NCBI GenBank assembly: GCA_024761205.1
Contig: JAMASS010000017.1
Span: forward strand, 40,803 to 104,802
DNA from: Limisphaerales bacterium
GTDB lineage: Bacteria; Verrucomicrobiota; Verrucomicrobiia; Limisphaerales; AAA164-E04
DNA: 64,000 bases
Reading direction: 5' to 3'
In this document: positions 38,125 through 47,790 of the stretch, one piece after another
Numbering within the stretch: position 1 is the first letter of the stretch
Layout of the letters: each line of letters starts with the position of its first letter
Program-made: the position numbers and the translations under genes
Notes under the pieces: generated by a model
What the model saw: the letters and a program-made list of their open reading frames with translations, nothing else
Told to the model about the DNA's origin: nothing
The model's database searches: none

Positions 38125-38400
38125 GCTTTTTATTGCCCAGGCAGTCTTGAAGACAAGCGATCAGGCAGCACTGCAGCGCTCAACGGCAGCAAAAGATCCC
38201 CAAGCCTGGATCGCCATAGACCCATATATGCCACCCAGAAAAAACCCGGACGGCATGAGAATGATCGCGCCAAGAAAGCACATGGACGCCAAGGCCCGGT
38301 CTTTTGACGATCAGGCAGGTAAAAGCTGAGTAGTAAAAGCAAACGCTAGATTGACCAACGCCAACAACGTGCCGTGGATGTGCACCAACATCCATATTTG
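38125..38400 (-). pseudogene. Frameshifted small multi-pass membrane protein gene
   Basis: On the minus strand one frame reads MLVHIHGTLLALVNLAFAF up to a stop, then LASMCFLGAIILMPSGFFLG. A second frame supplies VYGDPGLGI and a third LLPLSAAVL. Joined together, the pieces read as one small membrane protein of three to four helices. At least one stop and two frameshifts break it. The biochemical role is unknown. Confidence 0.5.
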
Positions 38401-38549
38401 AAGTTTAGCACCGAGGGCAGCAATCAGCACAATCCCAACGAACGGAGTTCCCCTGAACCTCCGAAAACTTCGTGTTCATCGCGACCTTCACGGTTCAAAA
38501 GCACCGCTCAAGCCGACTGCACATACCAGGCTCGCACTAAAGTTAAGGA

Positions 38550-39398
38550 CTACCTCGCCGTGACGGGATTGACCAACCGAGTAGTCCGGTCTTGGATCCA
38601 GATCACATCCCGATTGTTCGGCGAGCGCCCATCCTCCCGAAGGATTTCATCGTTCTTCTTCACCGGAATCACCGTCCTGTGATCTTTCCATTTGTGGATT
38701 TCCGCGTGGCCATCGACAAAGGACAAATCGGCCGCGCCATTGTGGTAGCTAGCGGGATAATCAAAGATACGAGTGGCCTGTAGATCGGGATAACCCGGCA
38801 TCCAAGTCACCCAAAAACCATCGTTAATGCTATCCTCGCGCTCGTCGATAAAAACCCAGGTTTGAGCAGGCCCCGGATCGACAAAATCGCTTTGCTTCAA
38901 ATACATCCGCCACTCAGTACCGCCGTACCAAGTGTGTTTGCCGTTGTTGCCACCCACCCATGAGCTCATGGACATACTTCGCACTCGGGGCAAGCGCTTT
39001 CCCTGAACCACCACGGACGATTTATCGGCGGGACATTTGAATATTCCGGGCGTATTACCCGTGTAGGGCCAAAGGGGACTTTTTGCGATATCCACGTTGA
39101 AATCCCAATTGTACGCCGCCGCGCTATAGTCAAGCTCACTGGTGCCCATCCAACCATGCGCCTCTCCATAAGCGTGAGTAATCGTGCCTTCGTTATCGTC
39201 GGCATAAAACATCCAAGCCAACATCAGTTGCTTATTATTATTCAAACACTTGATCCCTTGCGCTTTGGCCTTGGCCTTGCCCAGGGCAGGCAACAACATG
39301 CCCGCCAGGATAGCGATGATAGCGATAACCACCAGAAGCTCGATCAAAGTGAATCCTTGGGATGAGCTCCGCGAACAACGAAAAATCCTCGATTTCAT
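38550..39398 (-). CDS. Prepilin-type N-terminal cleavage/methylation domain protein (pseudopilin-like)
   Basis: 282 residues. A short basic leader ends at the prepilin peptidase site [20 protein letters not shown] (Gly at about 15), followed by a hydrophobic helix and [20 protein letters not shown]. The C-terminal part is a beta-rich domain with the family-typical [21 protein letters not shown]. This architecture occurs in many paralogues in Verrucomicrobiota, Planctomycetota and Lentisphaerota. The protein is probably processed and carried to the outer layer by a type II secretion-like system such as the gsp genes at 52-58 kb. Substrate or partner unknown. Confidence 0.88.
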   Translation of the reverse strand: MKSRIFRCSRSSSQGFTLIELLVVIAIIAILAGMLLPALGKAKAKAQGIKCLNNNKQLMLAWMFYADDNEGTITHAYGEAHGWMGTSELDYSAAAYNWDFNVDIAKSPLWPYTGNTPGIFKCPADKSSVVVQGKRLPRVRSMSMSSWVGGNNGKHTWYGGTEWRMYLKQSDFVDPGPAQTWVFIDEREDSINDGFWVTWMPGYPDLQATRIFDYPASYHNGAADLSFVDGHAEIHKWKDHRTVIPVKKNDEILREDGRSPNNRDVIWIQDRTTRLVNPVTAR

Positions 39399-40149
39399 AT
39401 TCCAATACAGGTCTGACCGTCATTATCAATACCACCGCCGGCGAAGCGGGGAGGTTTTTCTTAGTATTCTTAATTTGCCTCGAACCGGCCTGCCTTGGCA
39501 AGTCTAGTTTCAGGGGAGCTGCAAGCGGATCACACCCGAGCGAGACACAAAGAAACTGGCTGCGGCGCCAGTTACGGCGATTCCACCGCCCAATCTTTTG
39601 CAACACCCGCTTGCGGGCTATCTGTTTGTTTTGGCAAAGCAAACAGGGGGGGCATCGCCCCACCGAATGCTCTCCAAGTAGTTAATGCAGCGCGCTTGAT
39701 CGGGGAAATCTTTCCATAAGCTCAATCAAATTCATCCCCACAACAGCAATTTCATTCCAACCCATTAAAGCTTCTAAATCCTAATTGCGTTTTCAGAAGC
39801 GCTTGACACTGGCACCAACGACTTTCTTGCTGAATCACCGTTCCATCTGAATGAACTCCATATTCGGTTGAAAAACCTCGTCGAACTCTACAAACAGCAA
39901 CACTAGATGGCACGGCAAAAGCAGATTCTGGAGTCGCCCTTGGAGCAGTTAAAGAAAACGGAGACTCCGCTCGCTCAGTTTCAACAATCCGCTCAATTTT
40001 GTGGAGTTGGTCATCTTTATGAGAATTACGTACATAGCTTAGCGCGCCGTCTTGGATTTGCTGCTACTTCGGACATGGAATGAGGCGAGTCTACCGGCGT
40101 AAAGCACCGGGAAAAGGGATGCCGCCGAGAGCGTCACGGTCATCGAGCT
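39399..40149. other. Gene-free stretch with a row of hairpins
   Basis: Four inverted repeats follow one another: AACTGGC/GCCAGTT (39554-39573), CCCGC/GCGGG (39606-39617), CTGTTTG/CAAACAG (39622-39646) and GGGGC/GCCCC (39649-39661). They lie 150-265 bp upstream of the minus-strand prepilin gene and could be a structured leader or an unknown RNA. No convincing coding frame is present. Confidence 0.45.
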
Positions 40150-41110
40150 GATGAATATGTCCACCCACTTGAGGCAGCGGCCGCCAAGTGGTTTGAAGCG
40201 CAAGTATGGACCAAAGACCGCCGTTGCGGTCACTGCAGAGGCACGAGCGCGCGCAAGACTCCACCGCCAAGCCGGTGCCCTACTAATGCCCGCAGATTGC
40301 CGGAGCGACCTCAGCGTGCGCCCCGGCACGGCTTGGAGCGTTCCAAAGTGCGCCGCAAATGGGCAATCGCCGTTACCTGTGTTTGACCGAGCCTCAAGGG
40401 CGGGGCGAGCATGAAACCGCACCGAGAATATCGGCATCAGCCAAAAGACCGCCTGCTTCAGGCTTGGGCCGCACGAAAGCAAGGACGCCCCGTTCTCCGG
40501 CCCGGGCTGAGGCGGATGAAACTTACTTCAGCGGGGGAAACGGGCCAACATGAGCAACGCTCGCCGAAGGCCGCTTGAAAGCGCCGGACGCAGGCACCGT
40601 GAGCAAAAGAGAGGGCGGGGGGCGGCATGAAAGTTTTGCGCTCGGTTAGGAACCCGGAACCGCCAAGGGCGGGCGCCGTGGGCAAGCGGGCGGCGGGAAA
40701 GACCGGACGAAGGCGGCGGGGGTGCTTCACCTTGGCAGGGCTTCAAGGATTCGTCATTTGAGCACACGGCTCCGGGGGCGGCGGGCTGCATGGACGAGGC
40801 AGCGACTTATGCGGGATTCGCCCATGAAGGAGATCAAATCACTCCGAATACGTGTGCGGCACGGTGCACCCGAACGGCGTGGAATCCTTCTGGCCCATGC
40901 TGAAACGGGCATATAGGGGCACGTTTCACAAAATCTCCCCTAGGCACCTGAATCAGTGCATTCAAGAATTTTCGTCGGCAAGCTCGGGTCTTCGCCAAGC
41001 GGACACGCTGGCGCAAATGACTGCGCTGGCCGTCGGCCTTGTTGGGCGTCGGCACGGCCCTTTCATCGCTGATAACGGACTGCCTTGGGAAGCGGGGGCA
41101 TGCCACCCGA
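40150..41110 (+). pseudogene. Wrecked IS1595-family (ISXO2-like) transposase
   Basis: Pieces in several plus frames line up in order with IS1595-type transposases. CRSDLSVRPGTAWSVPKC matches CRKCRSDFSVRTGTVMERSKVPL. Then come GISQKTA, ADETYFSGG with the first catalytic Asp, KRANMSNARRR, DEAATYAGF, and finally an intact C-terminal stretch VHPNGVESFWPMLKRAYRG (about 40855-40915). This is followed by FHKISPRHLNQCIQEF and IADNGL. Many frameshifts separate them. No terminal inverted repeats were found by eye. Confidence 0.72.
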
Positions 41111-41470
41111 GATTGAAGGGGTATTTTGGTGTTCCGCCGGGCGGCATTGATGCGAGCAGCCATCCGATTGGGAATCTTTCCGGCGCCGCCTTGATCGGGC
41201 CTTGCCGAAGCTCTAATGGAACGATCCCTCTGCCGTTGGATGATTACCCCACCCCCGAGGTGATGGCGAGAGACCGAGTGGACAATGCCCTCTATTCCAC
41301 AAAGACCTTTGCCGCTAAATCAAGTGTATGGTCCGCTTTTTGCTTATGTCCTTTTGATTGCGCACTTTTCACACAGCCTGGGACTTTCGCCCTACTTGAT
41401 GCGTTCGATTGGCGAATCCACTGGAATTTTTTTGAGGGAGGCATTAGGTTCAGATGGTCGCCAAGGGCGA
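41111..41470. other. Gene-free stretch after the transposase remnant
   Basis: Open frames continue from the flanking features, but no motif or family is recognised. The right end probably carries the leader of the small membrane gene at 41471. Confidence 0.35.
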
Positions 41471-41812
41471 ATGCGTATGATTGAATGGCGTGTGGTGCAG
41501 TATCGCGAGGGTGTTGCTTCTGATGGAGAACAGATCAAGAGATCGGTTTTGAGTGCAGCAAAAGGTCCGGGCCTCTTGAACTATTTGATTGGAGGTCTCA
41601 CCGTTTTTGCTTTTGCTATTTTTGCTGTTTTCGCCTTTGGCTTCTTTGTGGTCTTCATTCTTCCGGTGCTGCTGATCGGGGGAGCAGTGTTCTTGTGGCG
41701 GTGGCGTCGGATGATGGCAGCTCAGCAGGAGTTTCTCAAGAAGCATCAAGGCCAAACGCCAAAGGATTCCTTCTTCCGCGAATCACGCGACGATGGCGTG
41801 ATCGACGTTTGA
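41471..41812 (+). CDS. Small two-helix membrane protein, unknown function
   Basis: 113 residues from the ATG at 41471; another ATG lies two codons on (MIEWRVVQYREG). The frame is open back to 41285, but that part looks non-coding. A soluble, charged N-terminal 40 residues are followed by two hydrophobic helices (FAFAIFAVFAFGFFVVF and ILPVLLIGGAVFLWRW) and a basic, Gln-rich cytoplasmic tail. It is convergent with hemA, 7 bp apart. Family not recognised. Confidence 0.5.
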   Translation: MRMIEWRVVQYREGVASDGEQIKRSVLSAAKGPGLLNYLIGGLTVFAFAIFAVFAFGFFVVFILPVLLIGGAVFLWRWRRMMAAQQEFLKKHQGQTPKDSFFRESRDDGVIDV

Positions 41813-41819
41813 TGGTACC

Positions 41820-42881
41820 CTACGCTCGTGTCCAAATGCGGGGTTGCTGCCGGCGGTCGAGGGTCCATGGCACCAAGGCGGCAAGAATCTCGTCCACGCG
41901 GTTTTTAATGATCATCTCACATCGAGCGATTTCTTTCTGACGTTGCTTGAGGTGATCGTTGGCGATGGCCTGGAGGTCATCGACGTTATAGAGATAGACG
42001 TTATCTAGGAAGCCGACGGACGGATCGATATCTCGGGGGACAGCGATGTCGATCAAGAGTAAGGGACGTGCCGGTCGATTCTTGAGGAGGGCCATGAGCT
42101 GTGTGCGGTCGAGCAGGTAATGAGGGGCTGAAGTGCTGCTGATGACGATATCGATCTCAGGGAACTCTGCCACCAACTCTTTAAAGTGGATCGCGCGCCC
42201 TTCAAGTTCAGTCGCGAGCCTGACGGCTTTCTCATGAGAGCGGTTTGAGACAATAACGCTGCTCGCGCCTCTCGAAGACAGCGCTCGAGCGACCTTTTCA
42301 CTGGTGCCGCCGGCTCCTAGGACCATGACTTGATGGTTTTTGAGGCCATCGAAGATTCTCTCCGCCAACTCAACGGCGGCGGAAGCGACCGATGTTGGAC
42401 CTCGCTGAATATTCGTCTTCGAGCGGATTTGTTTGGCGACTTGGAATGCTTTCTGAAAGGTTTTGTTTAGTCGGCGCCCGGTGTGACGGTGGTGCAGCGC
42501 CGTTTGGTAGGCTTGCTTTAATTGGCCGAGTATTTCGGTTTCGCCCAGTACCATGGAATCTAATCCACTGGCGACGCGAAACAGGTGTTCGACGCCTTGG
42601 CGACCGATGTGAGTGTAGATGGCATCACCGAGTTCACCGTTGAAATTACGATTATCCGCGAATTTTTGAATCAACGCTGCCGCGAGTTCGGTATCCGGAT
42701 TGTCGTGGGCGACGTAGAGTTCCACGCGGTTGCAGGTGGAGAGAACGACCATTTCTTCGATCTCAACCTCGCTGCGAAGATCCTCCATCGCCTCCGGCAG
42801 CTGATGCTCGGTAATCGCGAGTTGCTCCCGTAGACTGACTGGGGAGGTGTGATGGCTGAGTCCTATGACTAACAACGACAT
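41820..42881 (-). CDS. hemA: Glutamyl-tRNA reductase, short form
   Basis: 353 residues from the ATG at 42881 (MSLLVIGLSHHTSPVSLRE). GluTR reduces glutamyl-tRNA to glutamate-1-semialdehyde, the first step of C5 heme synthesis. The catalytic Cys is in VVLSTCNRVELY (about 45-56). The GLDSMVLGETEILGQLK motif and the NADPH-binding VLGAGGTSEKVARAL are present. Most family members have about 410-430 residues, so the C-terminal dimerisation region is shortened. The downstream gene in the same direction is absent because hemA is last. ccsA-like sits 94 bp upstream, as hemX sits beside hemA in many bacteria. Confidence 0.93.
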   Translation of the reverse strand: MSLLVIGLSHHTSPVSLREQLAITEHQLPEAMEDLRSEVEIEEMVVLSTCNRVELYVAHDNPDTELAAALIQKFADNRNFNGELGDAIYTHIGRQGVEHLFRVASGLDSMVLGETEILGQLKQAYQTALHHRHTGRRLNKTFQKAFQVAKQIRSKTNIQRGPTSVASAAVELAERIFDGLKNHQVMVLGAGGTSEKVARALSSRGASSVIVSNRSHEKAVRLATELEGRAIHFKELVAEFPEIDIVISSTSAPHYLLDRTQLMALLKNRPARPLLLIDIAVPRDIDPSVGFLDNVYLYNVDDLQAIANDHLKQRQKEIARCEMIIKNRVDEILAALVPWTLDRRQQPRIWTRA

Positions 42882-42975
42882 CAAGACTTAAGAAACTAGT
42901 GCCGACCGTCACACGGCCAAGAGCGGATCCCTGCCTGTATCGTGTTGGCAAGCCGTGCTGAGAAGTAAACGCGCA

Positions 42976-43791
42976 TTATTGATGGGTTGCCGACATGAGA
43001 TTAGTTCCCCAGAACGTGAGGATCAGAAATGCGAACGCCAGCGCGGTGCCGAGGGCGAATCGATGTCCTTGGAGCTTCAGTTTCCAATGGGCCACCAGCA
43101 AGGTGACGTACATCAACCAAACAATGACCGACCAAATGATTTTGGCGTCGAACTGGAAAGAGGTGTTGGTGTCGGGATAAATAAACGGTGCCATGCCTAG
43201 TCCAGTCGTCAGCAATATAACGCCGATGACGAGTAAGGCGCCCGTAATCCGCTCGAGCCGTTGGATCGGTGGGAGAAGCGAAAGAATCGCCCGGATCTTA
43301 TTGAATTTAAGGTCATGTTCATGGGAGAGGAACATGGCGCCAGCAATGGCACTAAGGCCAAAAGCGCCATAGGACAGCAAAATGAGTGCGGCGTGAAAGC
43401 TGACCGCGCCGTTGATAAACTGCGGGTTTTCCGACTGCTGATCAAGTCTTGGCGTCAGGGCAAACACCCCGGAAGCAAACAGTAGGGGCGAGGAGAAGGC
43501 TCCCAAAAACTGTATGCGCGACCAAAGGCCAAGGATTAGGTAGGAGACTGTCATTGTCCACAGGACAAAGGCTGTCGCTTCGTAAAGGTTTGTGACCGGG
43601 CACTGGTTAAGGGAAAAACCGCGAGAAACCAGGGCAAGCGTGTGAGGGACAAAGGCCGCGAGCATTACAAAGTAAGTCACTCGGTTGTCTTGACGAAACC
43701 CGCGTCGCCAAAGGAAAACCGAGTAGAACATGCTGGCGCCGTAGAGGGCAACCGCAACGCCAAACCACTGCCTGTCGCTGAGCCAACTCAC
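42976..43791 (-). CDS. Cytochrome c assembly protein, CcsA/CcmC/HemX family
   Basis: 271 residues, eight predicted transmembrane helices. It contains the family-typical WTMTVSYLILGL, FHAALILLSYGAFGLSAIAGAMFL and IWSVIVWLMYV segments, with conserved His residues, and ends WGTNLMSATH. The tryptophan-rich WWD loop of true CcmC/CcsA is weak, so it is closer to the HemX/YpjD-like branch, whose role in heme synthesis or export is not settled. Position before hemA supports a heme link. Confidence 0.82.
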   Translation of the reverse strand: MSWLSDRQWFGVAVALYGASMFYSVFLWRRGFRQDNRVTYFVMLAAFVPHTLALVSRGFSLNQCPVTNLYEATAFVLWTMTVSYLILGLWSRIQFLGAFSSPLLFASGVFALTPRLDQQSENPQFINGAVSFHAALILLSYGAFGLSAIAGAMFLSHEHDLKFNKIRAILSLLPPIQRLERITGALLVIGVILLTTGLGMAPFIYPDTNTSFQFDAKIIWSVIVWLMYVTLLVAHWKLKLQGHRFALGTALAFAFLILTFWGTNLMSATHQ

Positions 43792-45592
43792 GGGGAGAGG
43801 TTAGGTAGTTTTTGGGGCGAGGGGAAGAGGCAATGTTGAGCGGGCCGTCTCTCGGCTAGGGTTAAGCCAGGGACCTCTAAACTTGGGAGGCGGGTCTATA
43901 ATGCGGATCCTCTCCCAACGAGCTGCTGCCTCTCGAATGAGCGACTAGGGAGTGATTGGACCCCGAGCAAAACATTGCCGGTCAGTGTTTGAAGGGTAAT
44001 CGCGTTCATGATGTGGGAGTAGGTGGTTGTTTGGTTGGCAGCGCCTTGACCGCCGAAAGGAAGTCCTGTGCGGTCTTTGAGGTATTTCGGGGAGAGCATG
44101 TGCGATTCAGGGAGCCGTTGAGTGTCATGAGGATTGTCGCTTTGTTTCGGATCTTTCTTGTTGAGCAGCAGGGCGGATGTCGCAGCGCAAGGGACACTGG
44201 CAGGTAGTGGTTTGAGATCGCGTAATGGGTGGAGTGAGGCTAGGTATGCCCTCGAGTTACATTTTCCAGATAGGGAGGCATGTCCTTGAATAGCTTGAGC
44301 GCATCGACGAGGTGTGACCTGATTGTCAGGTTGTTGGGCGAGTTCAGCTAGCAGACGAGGTGGGGTACCACGGGCGCGCGCAACGCTCTTTTCCTTCGAG
44401 CTTGCGAGTCCTTCTCCGGGTGTATAACGAATGCCCAGCGGATTTGTCGGGGCCATCGCTCGTTCTCCAGAGTCTCGACGGCTCTCTTAATTGTTTTAGG
44501 CGTTGATTTTGAGGAGATCAGGGTGACCGTGGCGGCCCCGAGCCGTGAAGCAGGCAACCCGGATTTCCAGTGCTGTTCTGATAATACATAGGGGCGGCTG
44601 ACTGCCTGTGGATATGTTTCGATTTGCGGGCTGCAGATCAGAATGGTTTGTCAGCCTTGTGGGTCGAAAATAGAGAAAATGCGGGCAAGGAGGGCTCTTG
44701 CAAGCATCGACCATTCTTAGTCCACGGCGATGCTTGTGTTCGGATATATTGCGATAGGCAGTGCTGTCTTTTTTGTGAATTCGCAGCAAGATGTCCTAGG
44801 ATAAACCGCCTTTAAGAGAAGGGATAGCGGTGTGTCGAGTTTGTCTTGATAGCGGGCTTTGTGAGTCGTTAAGAGTTGATCCAAGGCGGATAACAGGGAT
44901 TTTAGATCCTCCGAGTCGTTTCTTTAGATTCGCAGTGTCGTTTTCCGTATCTAAATTAATCAGGAGTGCAGTGAAGGCACTTTGTAATGAGGGGAGAAGC
45001 AGACCTGCCCTCCGATTGGCTTTTGATTTGGTAGATAATCGGTGATCTCCCGGGAGAATAGGCTGTTGGTGGTGCATCCTTTGGGATAGGCAGGCAGTCC
45101 AGAGGAGAAGATGTTGACCGCCGAAGGTTCTGAGACTTGTTTGGTGGTTGTATTACAGATGTTGCGAATCCATTCGATGCAAGATGCCTTTCCCCTGGTC
45201 TGCAGAAGATCAAGCTTTTGTGAAAACTCTTCATGGGGCGGTTGTTCGCATGAAGTTTTTCAATCTCGCTGTCACTGAGACAGATTGTGAATCGAGCAGC
45301 GTGCCCTATCCATGAGATGGGGTGTAAACATAGCAGGGGCAACCGAAATGACCGACACCATGGGGTTGCGCACCGCGACGATGCCGAGGAAAGAGGCCGA
45401 TCCGATGAACGGGCGAGCGCGGCGCGGGATTTTGAAAGCGGGGCTGGGCGCGATGAGTGGAGGAGCCGCTGTCCACGAAATGCGTTAGGCTACGGACACG
45501 CCGAAAAATGGATTTTCATCCAAAGGAAATGATGTTAGTTGTTACACACTGCTGGAGTTCGTCGAGTCCGCAAGCGACCTGTGAATCGGTCC
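43792..45592. other. 1.8-kb stretch without a recognised gene
   Basis: Minus-strand frames at 43896-44456 (186 codons) and 44956-45342 (128 codons) are open, but their composition is odd and no motif is visible. Given the pseudogenes all around, eroded coding DNA is likely. The final part carries the argA leader. No tRNA, repeat or terminator was recognised. Confidence 0.45.
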
Positions 45593-46915
45593 ATGAATCC
45601 TAATGATCTCAGAGGCATTCTGAATTATATTCCGCGGTTTCGCGGAGAGATATTCATGATCAGCCTTGATGGGGCGATTGTGTCAGAGGATAACTTCGCC
45701 AATGTGCTTCTTGATATTGCGGTACTGCGATCCTTGAATATCCGAGTAGTCGTGGCTCATGGTGCGGCTCAGCAAATAGAGAATCTAGCGGAAACGCAGG
45801 GTCTGGTGGCATCGGATCTCAATGGTGATGGGATCACGGATGATGCTACCTTGGAATTGGCGATGACTGCGGGCAATCGTTTGGCACACGAGATCCTTGA
45901 AGGGTTTGCGACTCACGATCTTCGCGCAGCGGTAAGCAATGCCATCAAAGCACAACCTGTAGGGATCATCCGCGGGGTCGATCAGCAAAACACAGGTAAG
46001 GTGGAGAAGATTGATTTGGAGCTGCTGACAGCTCTCCTCGAACGAGGCGTGGTTCCGGTGGTGCCGCCGTTTGGATTTGATGGCAATGGCCGCACGTTCC
46101 GGGTGAATTCAGATTCGGTTGCTGTTTCGGTGGCCGAAACGTTGAAGGCGGTGAAGCTCATTTTTATTACTTCGCAGGATGGGATTCTGGATGATGGTGA
46201 GTTGATTCGGGAGATTCCTTCATCGCGATTGGCGGAAAGATTAGGTTCCAAAGAAGATGAGTCCGGTTTGTCCAATCCGTCTAAGGCGAAACACGCCGTC
46301 CATGCCTGTTCAGCTGGTGTGCCGCGGGTTCATGTGATCAACGGGCGAACCAATGAAGGTTTGTTGACTGAGGTCTTTTCCAATGAGGGCATCGGGACTT
46401 TAATCTATGCGAATGATTATCAGCAAATCCGCAGGGCTAAGAAAAAGGATGTTCGTGTGTTGGTTCAGCTGACCCGTGACTCGATGGTCGCTGAGGAGTT
46501 GTCCAATCGAACGCGGCCGCAGATTACCAGAGACCTGGACGATTACTACATCTTTGAGATCGACCGGCATGCGATCGGGTGTGTGGCTTTGCATGTTTAT
46601 CCCGATGAAAAGAAAGGCGAGTTGGCGTTCCTCTGTGTTTTGCGTTCCCATGAGAATCAGGGGGTCGGCCGGAAGCTGATTCAGTTTGTTGAGGAGCGGG
46701 CGCGACAAGCGGGGATTGAAGTGTTGTTCCTGCTGTCGACTCAGTCCTATGCGTATTTTCAAGCCAAGGCTGATTTTGTTGAGGGGAGCCTTGAGGATCT
46801 GCCGAAGGCAAGGCGAGAGAGTCATATACGGAGTGGTCGGAACTCGAAAATCCTGGTGAAGTCGCTTACTGACGTAGCGCGCACAACCGCCCGTGGTGAG
46901 ATCTGCGCGGAGTAG
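45593..46915 (+). CDS. argA: Amino-acid N-acetyltransferase (N-acetylglutamate synthase)
   Basis: 440 residues from the ATG at 45593 (MNPNDLRGILNYIPRFRGE); an earlier in-frame start would add 18 poorly fitting residues. The N-terminal amino-acid-kinase-like domain (about 15-285) has VVVAHGAAQQ and VPVVPPFGFDGNGRTFRVNSD and serves as the arginine-sensing fold. The C-terminal GNAT domain (about 295-430) binds acetyl-CoA through HENQGVGRKLIQFVEERA. The reaction is acetyl-CoA plus glutamate to N-acetylglutamate, the first step of arginine synthesis. Two-domain ArgA is normally about 440 residues, so it is complete. No other arg genes are adjacent. Confidence 0.92.
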   Translation: MNPNDLRGILNYIPRFRGEIFMISLDGAIVSEDNFANVLLDIAVLRSLNIRVVVAHGAAQQIENLAETQGLVASDLNGDGITDDATLELAMTAGNRLAHEILEGFATHDLRAAVSNAIKAQPVGIIRGVDQQNTGKVEKIDLELLTALLERGVVPVVPPFGFDGNGRTFRVNSDSVAVSVAETLKAVKLIFITSQDGILDDGELIREIPSSRLAERLGSKEDESGLSNPSKAKHAVHACSAGVPRVHVINGRTNEGLLTEVFSNEGIGTLIYANDYQQIRRAKKKDVRVLVQLTRDSMVAEELSNRTRPQITRDLDDYYIFEIDRHAIGCVALHVYPDEKKGELAFLCVLRSHENQGVGRKLIQFVEERARQAGIEVLFLLSTQSYAYFQAKADFVEGSLEDLPKARRESHIRSGRNSKILVKSLTDVARTTARGEICAE

Positions 46916-46944
46916 GTCCGGAGTGGAATTGGAAGGACACGTTA

Positions 46945-47745
46945 ATGAATACCGCGGTTCACAGCTATCTCAGCTAGAACTAGGGGGCGAGCTTTTTTTG
47001 ACTGACGGAGGGATTGAGACAACCCTCTTGTTCCCGTAGAAAATAGATTTGCCTCACTTTGCCGCTTTGCATCTTCTGCAGGAGTCTCGGCATGAAGCAG
47101 TCATTCGACGTTACTATCATTTTTATTTCGATATTCTCGGCGCTTCGAGATGGGTTTTATTCAAACTTAAGAGTATCACGTGGGGAGTAAACGCGCGGAT
47201 TGGGGGCGTCGGCTCGGTTATTCCAAGCAAACTTTGGCGGATGTGAAGCGTCAGGCCGTTTCCCTTTGCCAGTCTCTGAAAGAGGAGCGGCGGGATTTCC
47301 AGAGACCAATCGGTGTTAGCGGTTGCTTGGGCGGGCGGACTTGCAGATGCCGGTTTGTTCTTTCGTTTACCGTGGAGACTGACGGTTGTCTGCCGACCGG
47401 ACAACAATTGGCCGGCACCGGTCAAGCGCTTGATGACGTGACATCGGGATATGTCAGCTACTTTGGCATCAACTGTGCCCACCCAACACATTTCGAGTAA
47501 TTGTTGAAGGAGGATGAAGCCTGGACGAAGGGGTTTGGTGCGACGCATGGCAATGCTTCGAGAAAAAGCCACGCGGAGTCGGGGCAAGCAACGGAATTGG
47601 ACATCGGTAATCCGCAGGAGTTTGGTGAGGACTATTCTCGACTGAAGTCGAGCTTGCCGCTGCTAAACGTTTTTGGGCGGGTGCTGCGGCACAGACCACC
47701 GGCACATCAAACAGATTGCGATTGCTTGTGTCCCTCTGTTTTGAG
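46945..47745 (+). pseudogene. Homocysteine S-methyltransferase pseudogene
   Basis: Joined frames on the plus strand recover most of the enzyme. LELGGELFLTDGGIETTLLF is followed by a stop, then IDLPHFAALHLLQESRHEA. After a frameshift comes WGRRLGYSKQTLADVKRQA, then FTVETDGCLPTGQ and INCAHPTHFE with a stop. A third frame gives NASRKSHAESGQATELDIGN. The zinc-binding motif GGCCGTDHRHIKQIAI is intact in yet another frame near 47676. At least three frameshifts and two stops make it inactive. Live family members methylate homocysteine using S-methylmethionine or betaine-like donors. Confidence 0.82.
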
Positions 47746-47790
47746 CAGAGAGCAAGGTCTTTCATTCCCAAGGGTGCACCCTGTTCTCAG

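Noticed and set aside
43896..44456. 186-codon minus frame as a gene
   Set aside because: Composition is irregular, no motif is recognisable, and all surrounding DNA looks eroded.
47733..47749. CTCTG/CAGAG hairpin as the nadE terminator
   Set aside because: A 5-bp stem and no T-tract on the minus strand.
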